A DNA stretch of 64,000 nucleotides, taken from Diplocarpon mali (taxonomy: Eukaryota > Ascomycota > Leotiomycetes > Helotiales > Drepanopezizaceae). The notes beneath the pieces are model-generated. The model was not told where the DNA came from. It made no database searches and saw nothing but the letters and a program-made list of their open reading frames with translations. Below are positions 1 to 10,949 of this stretch, one piece after another; within the stretch, counting starts at the first letter, position 1, and each line of letters opens with the position of its first letter. Both the position numbers and the translations under genes were made by a program. Where the stretch lies: positions 7,360 through 71,359 of the forward strand of contig JAENRP010000192.1 of assembly GCA_024741835.1 (NCBI GenBank), read 5' to 3'.

Positions 1-2190
1 TTTAAACGACTCTGATTTTATACTACTATTACCCTTAAAAGCAGATAAGGCTTAAGACCGACGCCTCTGAAAGTATAGTTGCTAGCGTACTCTCTTAACT
101 CTAGGAAGACAAGAACTACTACCTAATCAGGTACTTCTTAAAGACTATAAATAATACTAAGCTAAATTACCCTATTTATAATAAGGACCTTTTAGCAATT
201 TTTAGATTATTCTACTAGTATAAGGCAGAGCTACTTAAGGCCTAGAAAATAGAGTATATATATATAGATCATAAAGCCCTTAAGTACTTTATAATAACTA
301 AGGACTTAATAGCCTAGTAGGCTCGCTAGGCAGAGTTCTTCGCTAAATTTAACTTCCTTATTATATACTAAATAGGTATAATAAATATACTAGCTAATAT
401 ACTCTTATATTAAGACTAGGAGCTGACCCCTCTTAAGGCCAGGAAACGAGCTTTACGCTACTAGCAGCTCTTACCTAATAATAAGCTCTTTATAAAAGTA
501 CTTACTACTAAAGGCAATTCCACTCTTAGGCCTGGCCTACGAGTAACAATTATGCCTATTATACTAATAAAGGTACCTGCCGACCTAATGTCTAAGGTCG
601 AGTATAATATAGCGAACTACTATATTATTAATAAGGTTATTCAAGCTAATAAGACCTCCTTTAAGCTATAGAAGTTCTAAGATAAAGCATAAAGCTATAG
701 CCTTAATTACAAACTCAGCTAAGGCAAACTCTTCTTCTAAAGTAGACTTATTATACTATCCTAACCTCCTAAACTATAGATAGCCTTAATTCGTTATATA
801 TATAAGTAACCCTACGTTATATATGCAAGAATTGGAAAGACCAGACTTCTAATAGGAAGAAAATACTACTGGAAAAGCCTTAGCAGCGATATTAGCACTT
901 ATATCTAGAACTATTATTATTCGAAAATGAAAGCTTATTATAATAAGACCCCTAGTTTCCTATAACCCTTGCCAATTCTTAAATAAGCTTATTAACACTT
1001 GATAATGGATTTTATAAAGCTTCCGCTTAATAAACTTGGTTATAATTTTACCTTTGTAATTATCAATAGGTTATTAAAGAAGGCAGTTTCGGTTTTATAT
1101 TATAATTCGATTAATATAAAAGGCCTTATAGAATTGTTTTTAATTCATTAGATATACTATTTTAGCATACTTAACTCGATTCTATTAAATAGAGGCGCCT
1201 AATTCGTCTCTTCCTTTTAAAAAGAGCTCTATCGAATACTAAGTATAAAGGTTAAGCTAACTATAGCCTATAACCTTAATATCAATAGCTAAACTAAGAT
1301 CATAAATCAGTACTTAAAATAATGCCTTAAACCGTTCTACTTATACTATTAAGATAATTAAAGTCGTCTCTTGCCTTTAATAGATATTACTTAATTAACC
1401 TTACTTTATAAATCGCTAGGGCAAATTTCCCCTTTCTAAGTACTAAACGGCTATAAAGCTCGCTCCTCTTAGAATTTAATTAACCTAGAGCCTCTATAGA
1501 TAGCAATTAAAAGAGTAAATTGTAAAATAGCGCTTTATATAACTACTAGAGCTTAAAAAGTAGTCCAATTTGCTTAATCATCTTTATAAGTATAATAGGC
1601 TAAAATGAAACGGCTTGCAGATCTTTACTACTAGCTAATTGATTAGACTATAGGAGATAATATACTAATTAGTATTAAAAATTGGAAACTGGACCGGCCG
1701 AGCCGAAAGCTTTCTAATAAGTAATATAGCTTAATAAAAGTACTAGAAAAGCTAAAAGAAAGCTAAAAGCTACAATTGCCTAATTCGCTCTATTCGATCT
1801 ACCTTATATTCTACTCCTACTTACTGCGAAAATACGTTCCTAACCCTCTATTAGGCTAAGCTTAAGAACCTCTTACCTTAATTAAAGTACTATCAGAATA
1901 AGAGGAGTAGGAGATAGAAGAAATAATTGGATCTTATATTTAAGCTAAGAAGCTCAAATATTAGATTAAGTAGAAAGGAGCTAATAAAGACCTCGAATAG
2001 TACCTATGCTCTAATGCTATAACGGCACTATATGCTATTTGAGATTTCCATTTAAAAAACCCTTAAGTTAAAGGGCTATTAAGGGTGCTATTAAGCTAGC
2101 TTAGGTCATATAATAATAGAGTTGAAAATTATAAGGACTTAGAGGATAATACGCCTATAGATATAACTGCGCAAGCGCAGTTTTTCAAAA
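1..2190 (+). pseudogene. Gypsy A pol remnant: RNase H, integrase, chromodomain-like tail
   Basis: The first 420 bases encode a Ty3-type RNase H with recognisable TDAS, NKDLLAIF and DHKALKYF blocks. Integrase follows from about 560. Its catalytic block near 1010 still reads MDFIKLPL, but the second acidic block reads LLNRGA instead of LLDRGA and the third QTK instead of QTE, so two of the three acidic residues are lost by G-to-A changes. A tail (about 1680-2190) resembles the end of chromodomain-containing Gypsy polyproteins. Many in-frame TAG/TAA codons sit where Gln or Trp is expected. One 23-bp palindrome (522-544) lies in the RNase H to integrase linker. Dead gene. Confidence 0.85.
522..544 (+). 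repeat. Single 23-bp palindrome in Gypsy A
   Basis: Left arm ACTCTTAGGCC, centre T, right arm GGCCTACGAGT; the arms pair with one mismatch. It lies in frame in the RNase H-integrase linker and encodes T-L-R-P-G-L-R-V. Confidence 0.9.
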
Positions 2191-2201
2191 GAGGAAGGTA
2201 G

Positions 2202-2454
2202 TATTATAGCTGCATTATATATAAAATTATATCATATATCGGTTAGGTATATAAAGTCAGGTATACGCTAAGGTAGTAAGGTAGCTAGATCACGTATATA
2301 CTAGTAAAGCACCTGTACTTATTTTAAAGGAGCTCTACTAGAGACTCTCTCTTCTTTATCTTTTCTTTTCTATTATATAATATACCTCTTAAGGTAATAT
2401 AGATAGCGTTACTCGATTATCGCCTTACTATACGCTCTAGAGCTAGTTATAATA
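2202..2454 (+). repeat. 3' LTR of Gypsy A
   Basis: 253 bp, matching the 254-bp LTRs at 3644-3897, 10540-10793, 47026-47279 and (inverted) 47309-47562. The original TGTTACGG start and GTAACA end have decayed to TATTATAG and ATAATA by RIP-type changes. A purine tract lies just upstream. Confidence 0.9.
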
Positions 2455-2483
2455 CTATATATATAAAGCAAATTCTCCTTGAA

Positions 2484-2741
2484 TTGGGCTTTTATATACA
2501 AAATAAGCTCCTATTATATATAGATAATAATAGAGCTTTACTATTAGCTAAAAACCCGCAATTTCACAAACGAATAAAGCATATAGCGGTCAAATATCAC
2601 TATATAAGAGATCTAATATTTAAAGGAGAACTAGACCTTATATATATAAATACACTAAGCCAGAAAGCAGATGGTTTTACTAAACCACTAGCAAAATCCC
2701 AATTTGTCGAATTCCTAAAGCAACTAGCTATTAGCACTTAA
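2484..2741 (+). pseudogene. Copia-1 RNase H C-terminus
   Basis: An open stretch of 85 codons that matches the end of Ty1/Copia polyproteins: a DNNRALLLAKNP block, then HKRIKHIAVKYHYIRDL and the closing ADGFTKPL motif, which in Copia elements is the end of RNase H. It stops a short way before the purine tract and LTR, as expected. It is open only because few RIP-sensitive codons occur here. The upstream gag, integrase and reverse transcriptase are cut off by Gypsy A, so this is not a functional gene. Confidence 0.85.
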
Positions 2742-2771
2742 GCTGCTACTAAAGCTATAATTCAGGAGGCG

Positions 2772-3209
2772 TGTTAAATATAAAATCATAGCTATACTAG
2801 CTAAGTAGGAATAGCTAAGGTGGAGTAGCTATACTAGCTAAGTTGGATTAGAAATCATAGCTATACTAAATTTAGCTATGAACTCTATATCCTAGCTATA
2901 AGTCATAGTTCTATATTTAGCTATGACTAATAGTACTAAGTTTAGCTAAAACTATATTACAAATCAAAGGATTACATATTGCATTATATATACCTATATT
3001 GATTTATAATCTAGTATAACTCTAATATACTAGAAGGTTCTAGAAGCTCAAGATATTTTGTATATATAGATTGCTTTGCTCCTGTAGTTAGGAATTAAGC
3101 CTCCTAAGCCTCCTAAGTCTCCAAGTTCTTCAAAAACTACTACTATTACTTACTACTCAATACTACCTTATACTCTCTTTACCATATCGGCCAGCACTCA
3201 TATTTCACA
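2772..3209 (+). repeat. LTR of Copia-1
   Basis: 438 bp with TGTTAAAT start and TTCACA end. The first 150 bases contain repeated GCTATACTAGCTAAG-like and CATAGCTATAC-like words. A close copy of 427 bp lies at 46409-46835. Confidence 0.85.
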
Positions 3210-3218
3210 AAAGTATTA

Positions 3219-3610
3219 TTATTAGCTTTAATAGATACTAGAGCCTTTAATTACCTATTTTTAAATCGTTCCCTTTCTATATATCTTTTAAAAGCGACTA
3301 GCTTTAAAATTCTTCCTCTTCCAGCCCCTATTCCTATCTATAGATTTTAAAATACTATTTGCGCGCAAGCTATATACTATATACGCTTTCACTTAACAAT
3401 TAATAAAAGGCGTATCTACAACTGCCCTTGGGTTATTCTCAACCTAGGCTAGCGCAATGCTATTATTAGAGTTAAATAGATACGCTGATTCTAACTTAAA
3501 CTTGATCTAAAGGAAAACTAATTTGTATAGCCTTTATAATACCTCCTATCTCTCTAATTCGCAAAGGAAATCATTATTCATCTTCCCCCTTTTAAAGGAC
3601 TTCGGATCCA
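3219..3610 (+). pseudogene. Gypsy C aspartic protease remnant
   Basis: Reads ALIDTRAFNYLFLNRSL, a decayed retropepsin active-site block (family consensus has DTGAS or similar). It continues through a hydrophobic core to a segment around 3560-3600 rich in Pro and Ile. In-frame stops replace Gln and Trp codons. The frame is cut at 3643 by Gypsy B; the reverse transcriptase half resumes after 10798. Confidence 0.65.
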
Positions 3611-3643
3611 ATCCGATTATTAAGCTAATATTAATCGTAGAAA

Positions 3644-3897
3644 TGTTACGGCCGCATTACGTGCATATCACATGAATAGTTATATCATATATCGAAGTCA
3701 GGTGTACGCTAAGGTAGCGAGGTGGCTGGATCACGTGCACGCTAGTGAAGCACCTATACTTATTCTAAAGGAGCTCTACTAAAGACTCTCTCTTCTTCTT
3801 TATCTTTTCTTCTTAATTATATAGCGTACCTCTTAAGGTAATATAGTTAGCGTTATTCGATTCTCGCCTTCTATACGCTTAAAAGTAAGTCGTAATA
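3644..3897 (+). repeat. 5' LTR of Gypsy B
   Basis: 254 bp. Keeps the unmutated TGTTACGGCCGC start; the end has decayed to TAATA. A CACGTG E-box-like word lies inside (GATCACGTGCACG). Confidence 0.9.
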
Positions 3898-5299
3898 TAA
3901 GAAAAGATCAACTCAACCTCTGCTAAGAAGCTTAATATCTACTACCTTTAGAATTGTTATTTCGAACTGCCTTAAGCAACTCAATCTCTCGATCTCGACT
4001 TCTACTATAAACTGCCTTAAGCAACTCGTATATAGCGCCTAGATCTTATTGATTTAGTTTTCAAAAGAAGTTAAATAACCTTCGAATATAAGATTAGCTC
4101 GTTTTTTCGACCCTTTACCTACTCCATTTTGCAAACGGAAATTCACTTTCAATTTCAATTCGAAAAAATTTTTATTTACTATACCCTTGCTTCGCTAGCA
4201 TAAGCTGCTGCCTAGAGTAGTATAATAACTTTTCTCTTCTTAACTTTCTCCCTCCCTTATAAATACTCTATACTACTCTTTTTTATCGACCTTATACTCA
4301 TTAATAATATACTTATTAATAACTCTCCTTATACTCTTTAAAGCTCCTCCTCTTCTGCGAAAGCCTCGAATATAACTCGACTCCTTAAAGACCCCTCCTT
4401 ACGAATAAGTTATCGACCTTCTCTATACTTCCTATTGACCTATACTTATTAACAACTCTCCTTATACTCTTCGAAGCTCCTTACCTCTTCAAAGCTCCTT
4501 ACTCCTTCCTTCGAAACACTCGGATGCAAACTAGGAGACCTATACCTATATATATATATAGAGACTTAATCAGCCTTAATAGGTTATACTATACTATTAG
4601 AGACTAGGTCAACTTTAGTAGAGTGATAAGCTTTAGATCCTCAGACCTTACTTCCTTAGATTTACACTATACCCTTAAGCAACCTTATTATAACTCCTAA
4701 TTAATAAAGAGATATGATCCTAAAGTAAAACCTTCTTTCTTAAGATCTATAAACCTATAATACCTTAATATATATTCTACTAGAAGGCTTTAAGAATGTA
4801 TATAGCTTTGCTTATACTATTCTTCCCTCTTTTAAATAGGTTACTATTTAGCATTAGGTCCCTTTAGACTAAACTAGATAATATAAAGAGAGTTAGTACT
4901 TAAGACCTCTAATCTTATACCACTTAAGAGAAGTGAAAGGTTAACCGCACCTCTACCGGGCCTTACTGCTACTAGTTCACTAGGCCTTACTGCTAACCCT
5001 AGTCCTAAAGATATTCCCCCTCTAGAGCTCACTTAGGAAGCTACCTCCCTTAGTATAGACTTTACTCCTAGGCTTAGCTTATAAGTGGATTCTTAAAATA
5101 TTCCCTTTCTATTGATTAAAGTTAAGGAAGAACTGACGTCTACCCTTACTATATCGGCCCCTCTCTTCTTAACTGCTTAGCAGGCCGAAATCGCAAACCT
5201 TATTAGTGCTACTATAGCTGCCACTTTTTAAAATAATACTACTATCCCTTTTTTCTTAAGTGCTAGCCCTTAAAATACTCGGTCCTTTACCGCCGACTT
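3898..5299 (+). other. Leader and gag 5' region of Gypsy B
   Basis: Starts TAAGAAAAGATC right after the LTR; the first 30 bases are repeated in Gypsy J (47280-47308, inverted). No coding frame could be followed with confidence before about 5300. C/T-rich in 4230-4520. Confidence 0.5.
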
Positions 5300-6835
5300 A
5301 CTGCCTCCCTTAGACTATTACCTTTTGATTATCTGACCTTTAGTCTTAGCTATTGACCTTTATTAAATTAAGTACCCTTAAACCTATTTTAGTAACTATT
5401 AAGGCAAAATCACCTATAACGCTTAGAAGATAGTTATAAAGGTATTTATTTAAGAGTACTTAAGCAACTTCACTTTAAAAGAGGACTAAATTATTGCTTA
5501 CTTTAAGTATATAATAAGTAAAGCTTAAAACTTAATCTTATAATATATAAATCCTATCTTTACTAATAAGTTTATATACGCTACTAATATCTTTAAGGTT
5601 TTAAATTAAAGGTTCTTTAATTATAACTATATTTAATCCGCTAAGCTTAAATATAGCAGGCTAATTATAGGTTTAATATTATATAATAAGTTCTAATTTA
5701 AGTTTATTACCCTTACTATAGTTAATAAGATCGATTAGTCTTACTAATTTAATAATATTTATAAAAAGGTCTCCTTAGCTTTAAAGAACGACTTTTAAAT
5801 AAAGAAGTATAAAATAAATAATAATTATACTACTTTAGATAAGTTCTTAGCTATTACAGACCGCGAGGCTTATAATATTAAGTAAGAAGAAGCCTATAAC
5901 GTTTGATAAGTTGCCTTTGCTATTGCATTTTCCCTTTCGAAGGACCGCGTCTTTAGCATATTAAAAAGGGAGTTATAAAGACTTATAGCTATAGCTACTT
6001 CTTTAGCTCCTTGCACTCGTTCCTCCTTGCCGGCGGCCTATTAAGAAAGGTCTGCCAGCTTGAAGCTGTTGTCTAATCTCTACTATAATTATAGAGCCTT
6101 TAGTTACTATGCGATAGACTGCCTTAAGTTAAAGAAGCAGGGCGAGTTTATAATAGCTAAAGTTAAGATAGAAAACGACCTACTATTAGGAAACTGCTAA
6201 GCTATAGTAAAGACTCCTATTATAATATAGGTTATAATTTATAAAAAGACTTAGATTTTGATTCCTGCCTTTTAATAGGCGGCTGCTAGTTCTTAGTTCC
6301 TATAGAATTAGCTTAAAATGGATCATTTATTAAAATAGTTACTTATATTAATAGTAGAGCTAATATTTTTAATATTATTAAGATATCTTTAATATATTAG
6401 CTCTTTTAAAGACTTAGGGTGAAGTTTATTAAACTGCTTAAACCGATTATCCTTATTAGCTATAATAGCCTTAAGGGAGAAACTATTCGATTTGCTATTT
6501 TACTTACCCTTATAATCGATAGGCGACGAATCAACTTCCCTTTCTTAATTATAAGCTTAAGAGTAACTGACGTTTTAATTAGTAGGAAGTTCCTAAAGTA
6601 CTATAACCTTAAATAGTCTTATAAAAAGGGGAAAAATAGTATCTCTTAGCCTAAGGATATGCCTATTATTCTTTACTTTAATTAACGTATATTAATCGAT
6701 CTCTTATAGCTAATAAGACCCTTAATAGCCTAATAAGACGTCGATTATTAAGTAGCTATAATAGATGCTAAGGACAAAGACCTAAGAATGGCTTAAGCCT
6801 AGCTCTTAGTGCTAATAAGTAATAACTCGAATTCT

Positions 6836-6948
6836 ACTCTTAGTCCTAGCCTACAAGTAAAATCTGCGAATTCGAATCCTACTCCTAGTCCTAGCCTATA
6901 AGTGAAAATTGCAAACTTGAATTCTACTCTTAGTCCTGGCCTATAAGT
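6836..6948 (+). repeat. Three 23-bp palindromes at exact 45-bp period in Gypsy B pol
   Basis: Units at 6836-6858, 6881-6903 and 6926-6948, each beginning ACTC and ending AAGT or a decayed GAGT. The 45-bp period equals 15 codons, giving a peptide minisatellite of the form T-L-S-P-S-L-Q-V-K-x-A-N. The spacer word TCTGCGAATTC is shared with the Copia E cluster at 18421-18803. Confidence 0.9.
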
Positions 6949-8813
6949 AGCCTTTTATAGACTTAAGGATAGCAGTTTCTTTAAAGACTTGAAAAGAGAT
7001 CTAAACTATATAAAGAAGGCCTTACTAAAAGTACTAGACCTTTTGCTCTCTCTTTTAATAAAGAAAACTACTCCTTTAAAGATAGCTTACTAGATTAGCC
7101 TAATCTTAGCCTTAGTAATCGGCGCCCTCTACTACTGCTTTATAATTAAGGTAAGATAAGCTATATAAACTTAAGAACTAGCGCTTAAAGAATTCATATT
7201 TATAAGCTTTATTTATAATTTAGATTAAGAAATCAATTGCTAAGAATCGGTTAAGCAAGCTGAAATTAGCTCCTTTAGCCTTAGTTCGATATTATAAGCT
7301 AAGTATAAGAGTAATAATAAGCTAATAGACTAAAAGCTCTTGCCTTAATATGCTAAGTTTAAGAACGTCTTTAGTCGCTAGGCCTTTAATCAGCTACTGG
7401 AACCTAGACTAGGGGTAGATTATAAAATCGAGCTAATAGGCGAGAATAATTTAATAATCAAACCCCTTTGCCGCCTTACTAACGAATAGCTCTTAAAGGT
7501 TAAGAGCTATATTCTTAAGAACCTATATAAAGGATTTATTAAAGCTTCGAGTTCCCCTTAGGTAGCCCTAATCCTTTTTATTAGAAAAGCTAATAGCTCT
7601 TTATATTTATATATTAATTATTAGAAACTAAACGCTTTAATAAAGAAAGACCCTTACCTGATTCCCTTTATTAATAAGATAATAGTATATATATTGAAAG
7701 CTTGTATTTTTTATAAAAATCGATATATAATAAGCCTTTTACTATATCTGTATATTAGCTAACGCTAAAGACCTAACTACCTTTTATACGTATTATAAGA
7801 CCTATAAATATAAGGTTTTACTATTTAGGCTAATAAATAGGCCTGCCACCTTTTAAAGGTTTATTAATAATATTCTCTTTAACTACTTTAACGATTTCTA
7901 CTCTACCTATTTAGATAATATTCTAATCTATTTAGAAAACTCCCTTAATTATAAGGTTTATATTAAGAAGATCTTAGGAATTCTTTAATGCTATAGCCTT
8001 TAAGTAAATATTAAGAAAAGCGAGTTCGGAGTTATTAAGACTAGGTTCCTAGGGTTTATTATTAGAGTTTATAAAATTGAGGTAGACCTTAATAAGGTCT
8101 TAGTTATTTAAGAGTGGAAATACGCTAAGAATGTATATAGCGTATAAAGCTTCCTAAGGTTCTGTAATTTCTATTAAAGGTTCATTTAAGATTATAGTTA
8201 TATCTGCCGACCTTTAATAGCTCTTATAGGAAACGTTCCTTTTAATTTTAATAATACTTATAAGGAAGCTTAAGAAGCTCTACGCTTAAGCCTTTAAATA
8301 ACCTTGATTTTATACTACTATTACCCTTAGAAGTAGATAAGGCTTAAGACTAACGCCTTTGATAGTATAGTCGCCGGCGTACTCTCCTAACTTTAGGAAG
8401 ACGATAACTACTACCTAATTGGGTACTTTTCGAAGACTATAAATAATGCCGAGCTAAATTACCCCATTTATAATAAGGAGCTCCTAGCGATTTTTAGATC
8501 GTTCTACTAGTATAAGGCAGAGCTACTTAGGGCTTAGAAAATAGTATATATATATATAGATCATAAAGCCCTTGAGTACTTTATAATAACTAAGGACTTA
8601 ATAGCCCGGCAGGCTCGCTGGGCAGAGTTCTTTGCTGATTTCAACTTCCTTATTATATACCGAATAGGCATAACGAATACGCTAGTTAATATACTCTTAT
8701 ATTAAGACTAGGAGCTAACCCCTTTTAAGGCTAGGAAACGAGCTTTATGCCACTAGCAGCTCTTACCTAATAATAAGCTCTTTATAAAAGTACTTGCTAT
8801 TAGAGGCGATTCT

Positions 8814-8881
8814 ACTTATAGGCCCGGCCTATAAGTAACTTTAGTATAGATCAATTCTACTCTTAGGCCTGGCCTATAAGT
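8814..8881 (+). repeat. Two 23-bp palindromes 45 bp apart, RNase H-integrase linker of Gypsy B
   Basis: Units 8814-8836 and 8859-8881. The homologous site in Gypsy A has only one unit (522-544), so one 45-bp repeat was gained or lost between family members without shifting the frame. Confidence 0.9.
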
Positions 8882-10539
8882 AACAACTATGCCAATCGCA
8901 CTAATAAAGGCACCTGCCGACCTAATATCTAAGGTCGAGTATAATATAGCGCACTATTACATTATCGATAAGGTCATTTAAGCTAATAAGACCTCCTTTA
9001 AGCTATAGAAGTTCCGAGATAAGGCGCAGAGCTATAGCCTCGATTATGAACTCAGCTAAGGCAAACTCTTCTTCTAAGGTAGACTTATTATACTATCCTA
9101 ACCTCTTAAACTGCGAATAGCCTTGATTTATTATATATATAAGCAACCTTGCGTCGTATACGTTAGAATCGGAAAAACAAGACTTCTAATAGGAAGAAAA
9201 TACTATTAGAAAAGCCTTAGTAGCGACGTCAGCACTTATATCCAGAACTATTATTATTTGAAAATGAAAGCTTATTATAATAAGACCTTAGGTTTCCTCT
9301 ACCCTTTGCCAATTCCTAAACGAGTATACTAATACTTAATCATAGATTTTATAGAGCTCCTACTTAACGAACTCGGCTACGACTTTGCACTAGTAATAAT
9401 AGACCGATTATCAAAGAAGGTAGTATTAATCCTATGCTATAAGACAGTTAATGCAAAAGGCCTTATAGAATTGTTTTTAATTCACTAGATACGCTATTTT
9501 AATATACCCGACTTAATTCTATTAGATAGAGGCGCCTAATTCGTCTCTACCTTTTAAAAAGAGCTCTATTAAATATTAGATATAAAGGTCAAGCTAACTA
9601 TAGCTTATAACCCTAATATCGATAGCTAAACTGAGATTATAAACTAGTACTTAAAATAACGCCTTAAGCTATTCTACTTATACTATTAAGATAATTGGAG
9701 TCATTTCTTACCTTTAATAGATATTGCCTAATTGACCTTACCTTACGAATCCCTAGGGCAAATTTCCCCTTTCCAAGTGCTAAACAGCTATAAAGCTCGC
9801 TTCTTATGGAATTTAATTAACCTAGAGCCTTTATAGATAGCAATTGAGAGAGTAAATTATAAAACGGCGCTTTATATAGCTACTAGAGCTTAAAAAGTAG
9901 TCTAATTCGCTTAGTTATCTCTCTAAGTATAATAAGCTAAAATGAAATGGCTTGCAGATCTTTACTACTAGCTAGTTAATTAGACTATAAGAGATAATAT
10001 GCTAATTAGTATTAAGAATTAGAAACTGGACCGGCCGAGCCGAAAGCTCTCCGATAAGTAGTACGGCTTAGTAAAAGTACTAGAAAAGCTAAAAGAAAGC
10101 TAAAAGCTATAATTGCCTAATTTGCTCTATTCGATCTACCTTATATTCTACTCCTACTTACTGCGAAAATACATTCCCAACCCTTTGCTAGGCTAAGCTT
10201 AGGAACCTCTTGCCTTAATTAAAGTATTATTAGAATAAGAGGAGTAGGAGATAGAAGAAATAATTAGATCTTATATTTGAGCTAGGAAGCTTGAATATTA
10301 GATTAAGTAGAAGGGAGCTAATAAAGACCTTGAATAGTACCTATGCTTTAACGCTATAATAGCGCCGTATGCTATTTAAGATTTCCATTTAAAAAACGCT
10401 TAGGCTAAAGGGCTATTAAGGGCACTATTAAGCTGGCTTAAGTTATATAATAATAGGGTTGACGATTATAAGGACCTAAAGGATAATACGCCTATAGATA
10501 CAACTGCGCGGGCGCAGTTTTTCAAAGGGGGGAGGGTAG

Positions 10540-10793
10540 TATTACGGCCGCATTATATGCATATTATATAAACGGTTATATCATATATCGAAGTTAGGTA
10601 TACGCTAAGGTAGCGAGGTAGCTAGATTATATGTACGCTAGTAAAGCACCTGTACTTATTCTAGAGGAGCTCTACTAAAGACTCTCTCTTCTTCTTCATC
10701 TTTTCTTCTTAATTATATAGCGTACCTCTCGAGGTAATACAGTCAGCGTCATTCGATTCTCGCCTTCTGTACGCTCGAGAGCAAGTCGTGACA
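10540..10793 (+). repeat. 3' LTR of Gypsy B
   Basis: 254 bp. Starts TATTACGGCC (one RIP-type change) and keeps the GTGACA end. Same length as the 5' LTR. Confidence 0.9.
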
Positions 10794-10949
10794 AGAAAAT
10801 AGGAAATAGCTATAGATAAAGCTTAATAGATTAATAGAAGATAGTCTTATATCAATTTAGTAGTCCTAACTAGGCGCAAGATCCTTATTACTATTACTAG
10901 GCTAGCACCCCTACTTATAACTAAGCCAGATCTAGGAAAATAGTCTAAT

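Larger units (their letters stand above)
1..2454 (+). mobile_element. Gypsy A: Ty3/Gypsy LTR retrotransposon, 5' part outside window
   Basis: RNase H, integrase and chromodomain-like C-terminus of a RIP-mutated Ty3/Gypsy pol, followed by a purine-rich tract and a 3' LTR (2202-2454). It aligns along its whole length with 8300-10793 of Gypsy B, so the two are copies of one family. It ends inside the RNase H region of Copia-1, which resumes at 2455, so A inserted into Copia-1. The 5' half and 5' LTR lie left of the window, so its target duplication cannot be checked. Confidence 0.9.
2455..3209 (+). mobile_element. Copia-1: 3' end of a Ty1/Copia retrotransposon
   Basis: End of a Copia RNase H frame, a purine tract just before 2772, then an LTR (2772-3209). 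The LTR is repeated at 46409-46835. The left part of the element is displaced beyond the window by the Gypsy A insertion. At 3210 the sequence changes to Gypsy C protease, so Copia-1 sits inside Gypsy C. Confidence 0.85.
5300..10530 (+). pseudogene. Gypsy B gag-pol remnant
   Basis: Gag-like helical region about 5300-6050. A zinc knuckle at about 6085-6130 has two of its three Cys codons changed to Tyr and only the last Cys left. Protease about 6350-6720, including an open 65-codon stretch at 6419-6616. Reverse transcriptase about 7440-8230, with the active-site motif reading YLDNILIY instead of YLDD. RNase H about 8300-8730. Integrase about 8900-9900, with its three acidic blocks intact (IIDF, LLDRGA, a TEII block). 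Chromodomain-like tail about 10030-10530. Three 23-bp palindromes lie in the protease to reverse transcriptase linker and two between RNase H and integrase. Less eroded than Gypsy A, but dead. Confidence 0.8.
3644..10793 (+). mobile_element. Gypsy B: complete Ty3/Gypsy element with LTRs and target duplication
   Basis: 7150 bp. 5' LTR 3644-3897 and 3' LTR 10540-10793, both 254 bp, flanked by the duplication AGAAA at 3639-3643 and 10794-10798. It inserted between the protease and reverse transcriptase of Gypsy C. Internal order is gag, protease, reverse transcriptase, RNase H, integrase, chromodomain-like tail, the Ty3/Gypsy order. It is structurally full length but disabled by many stop codons. 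A long G-run purine tract (about 10523-10539) precedes the 3' LTR. Confidence 0.93.

Noticed and set aside
6419..6616. Possible intact 65-aa gene
   Set aside because: It is an uninterrupted part of the Gypsy B protease remnant.
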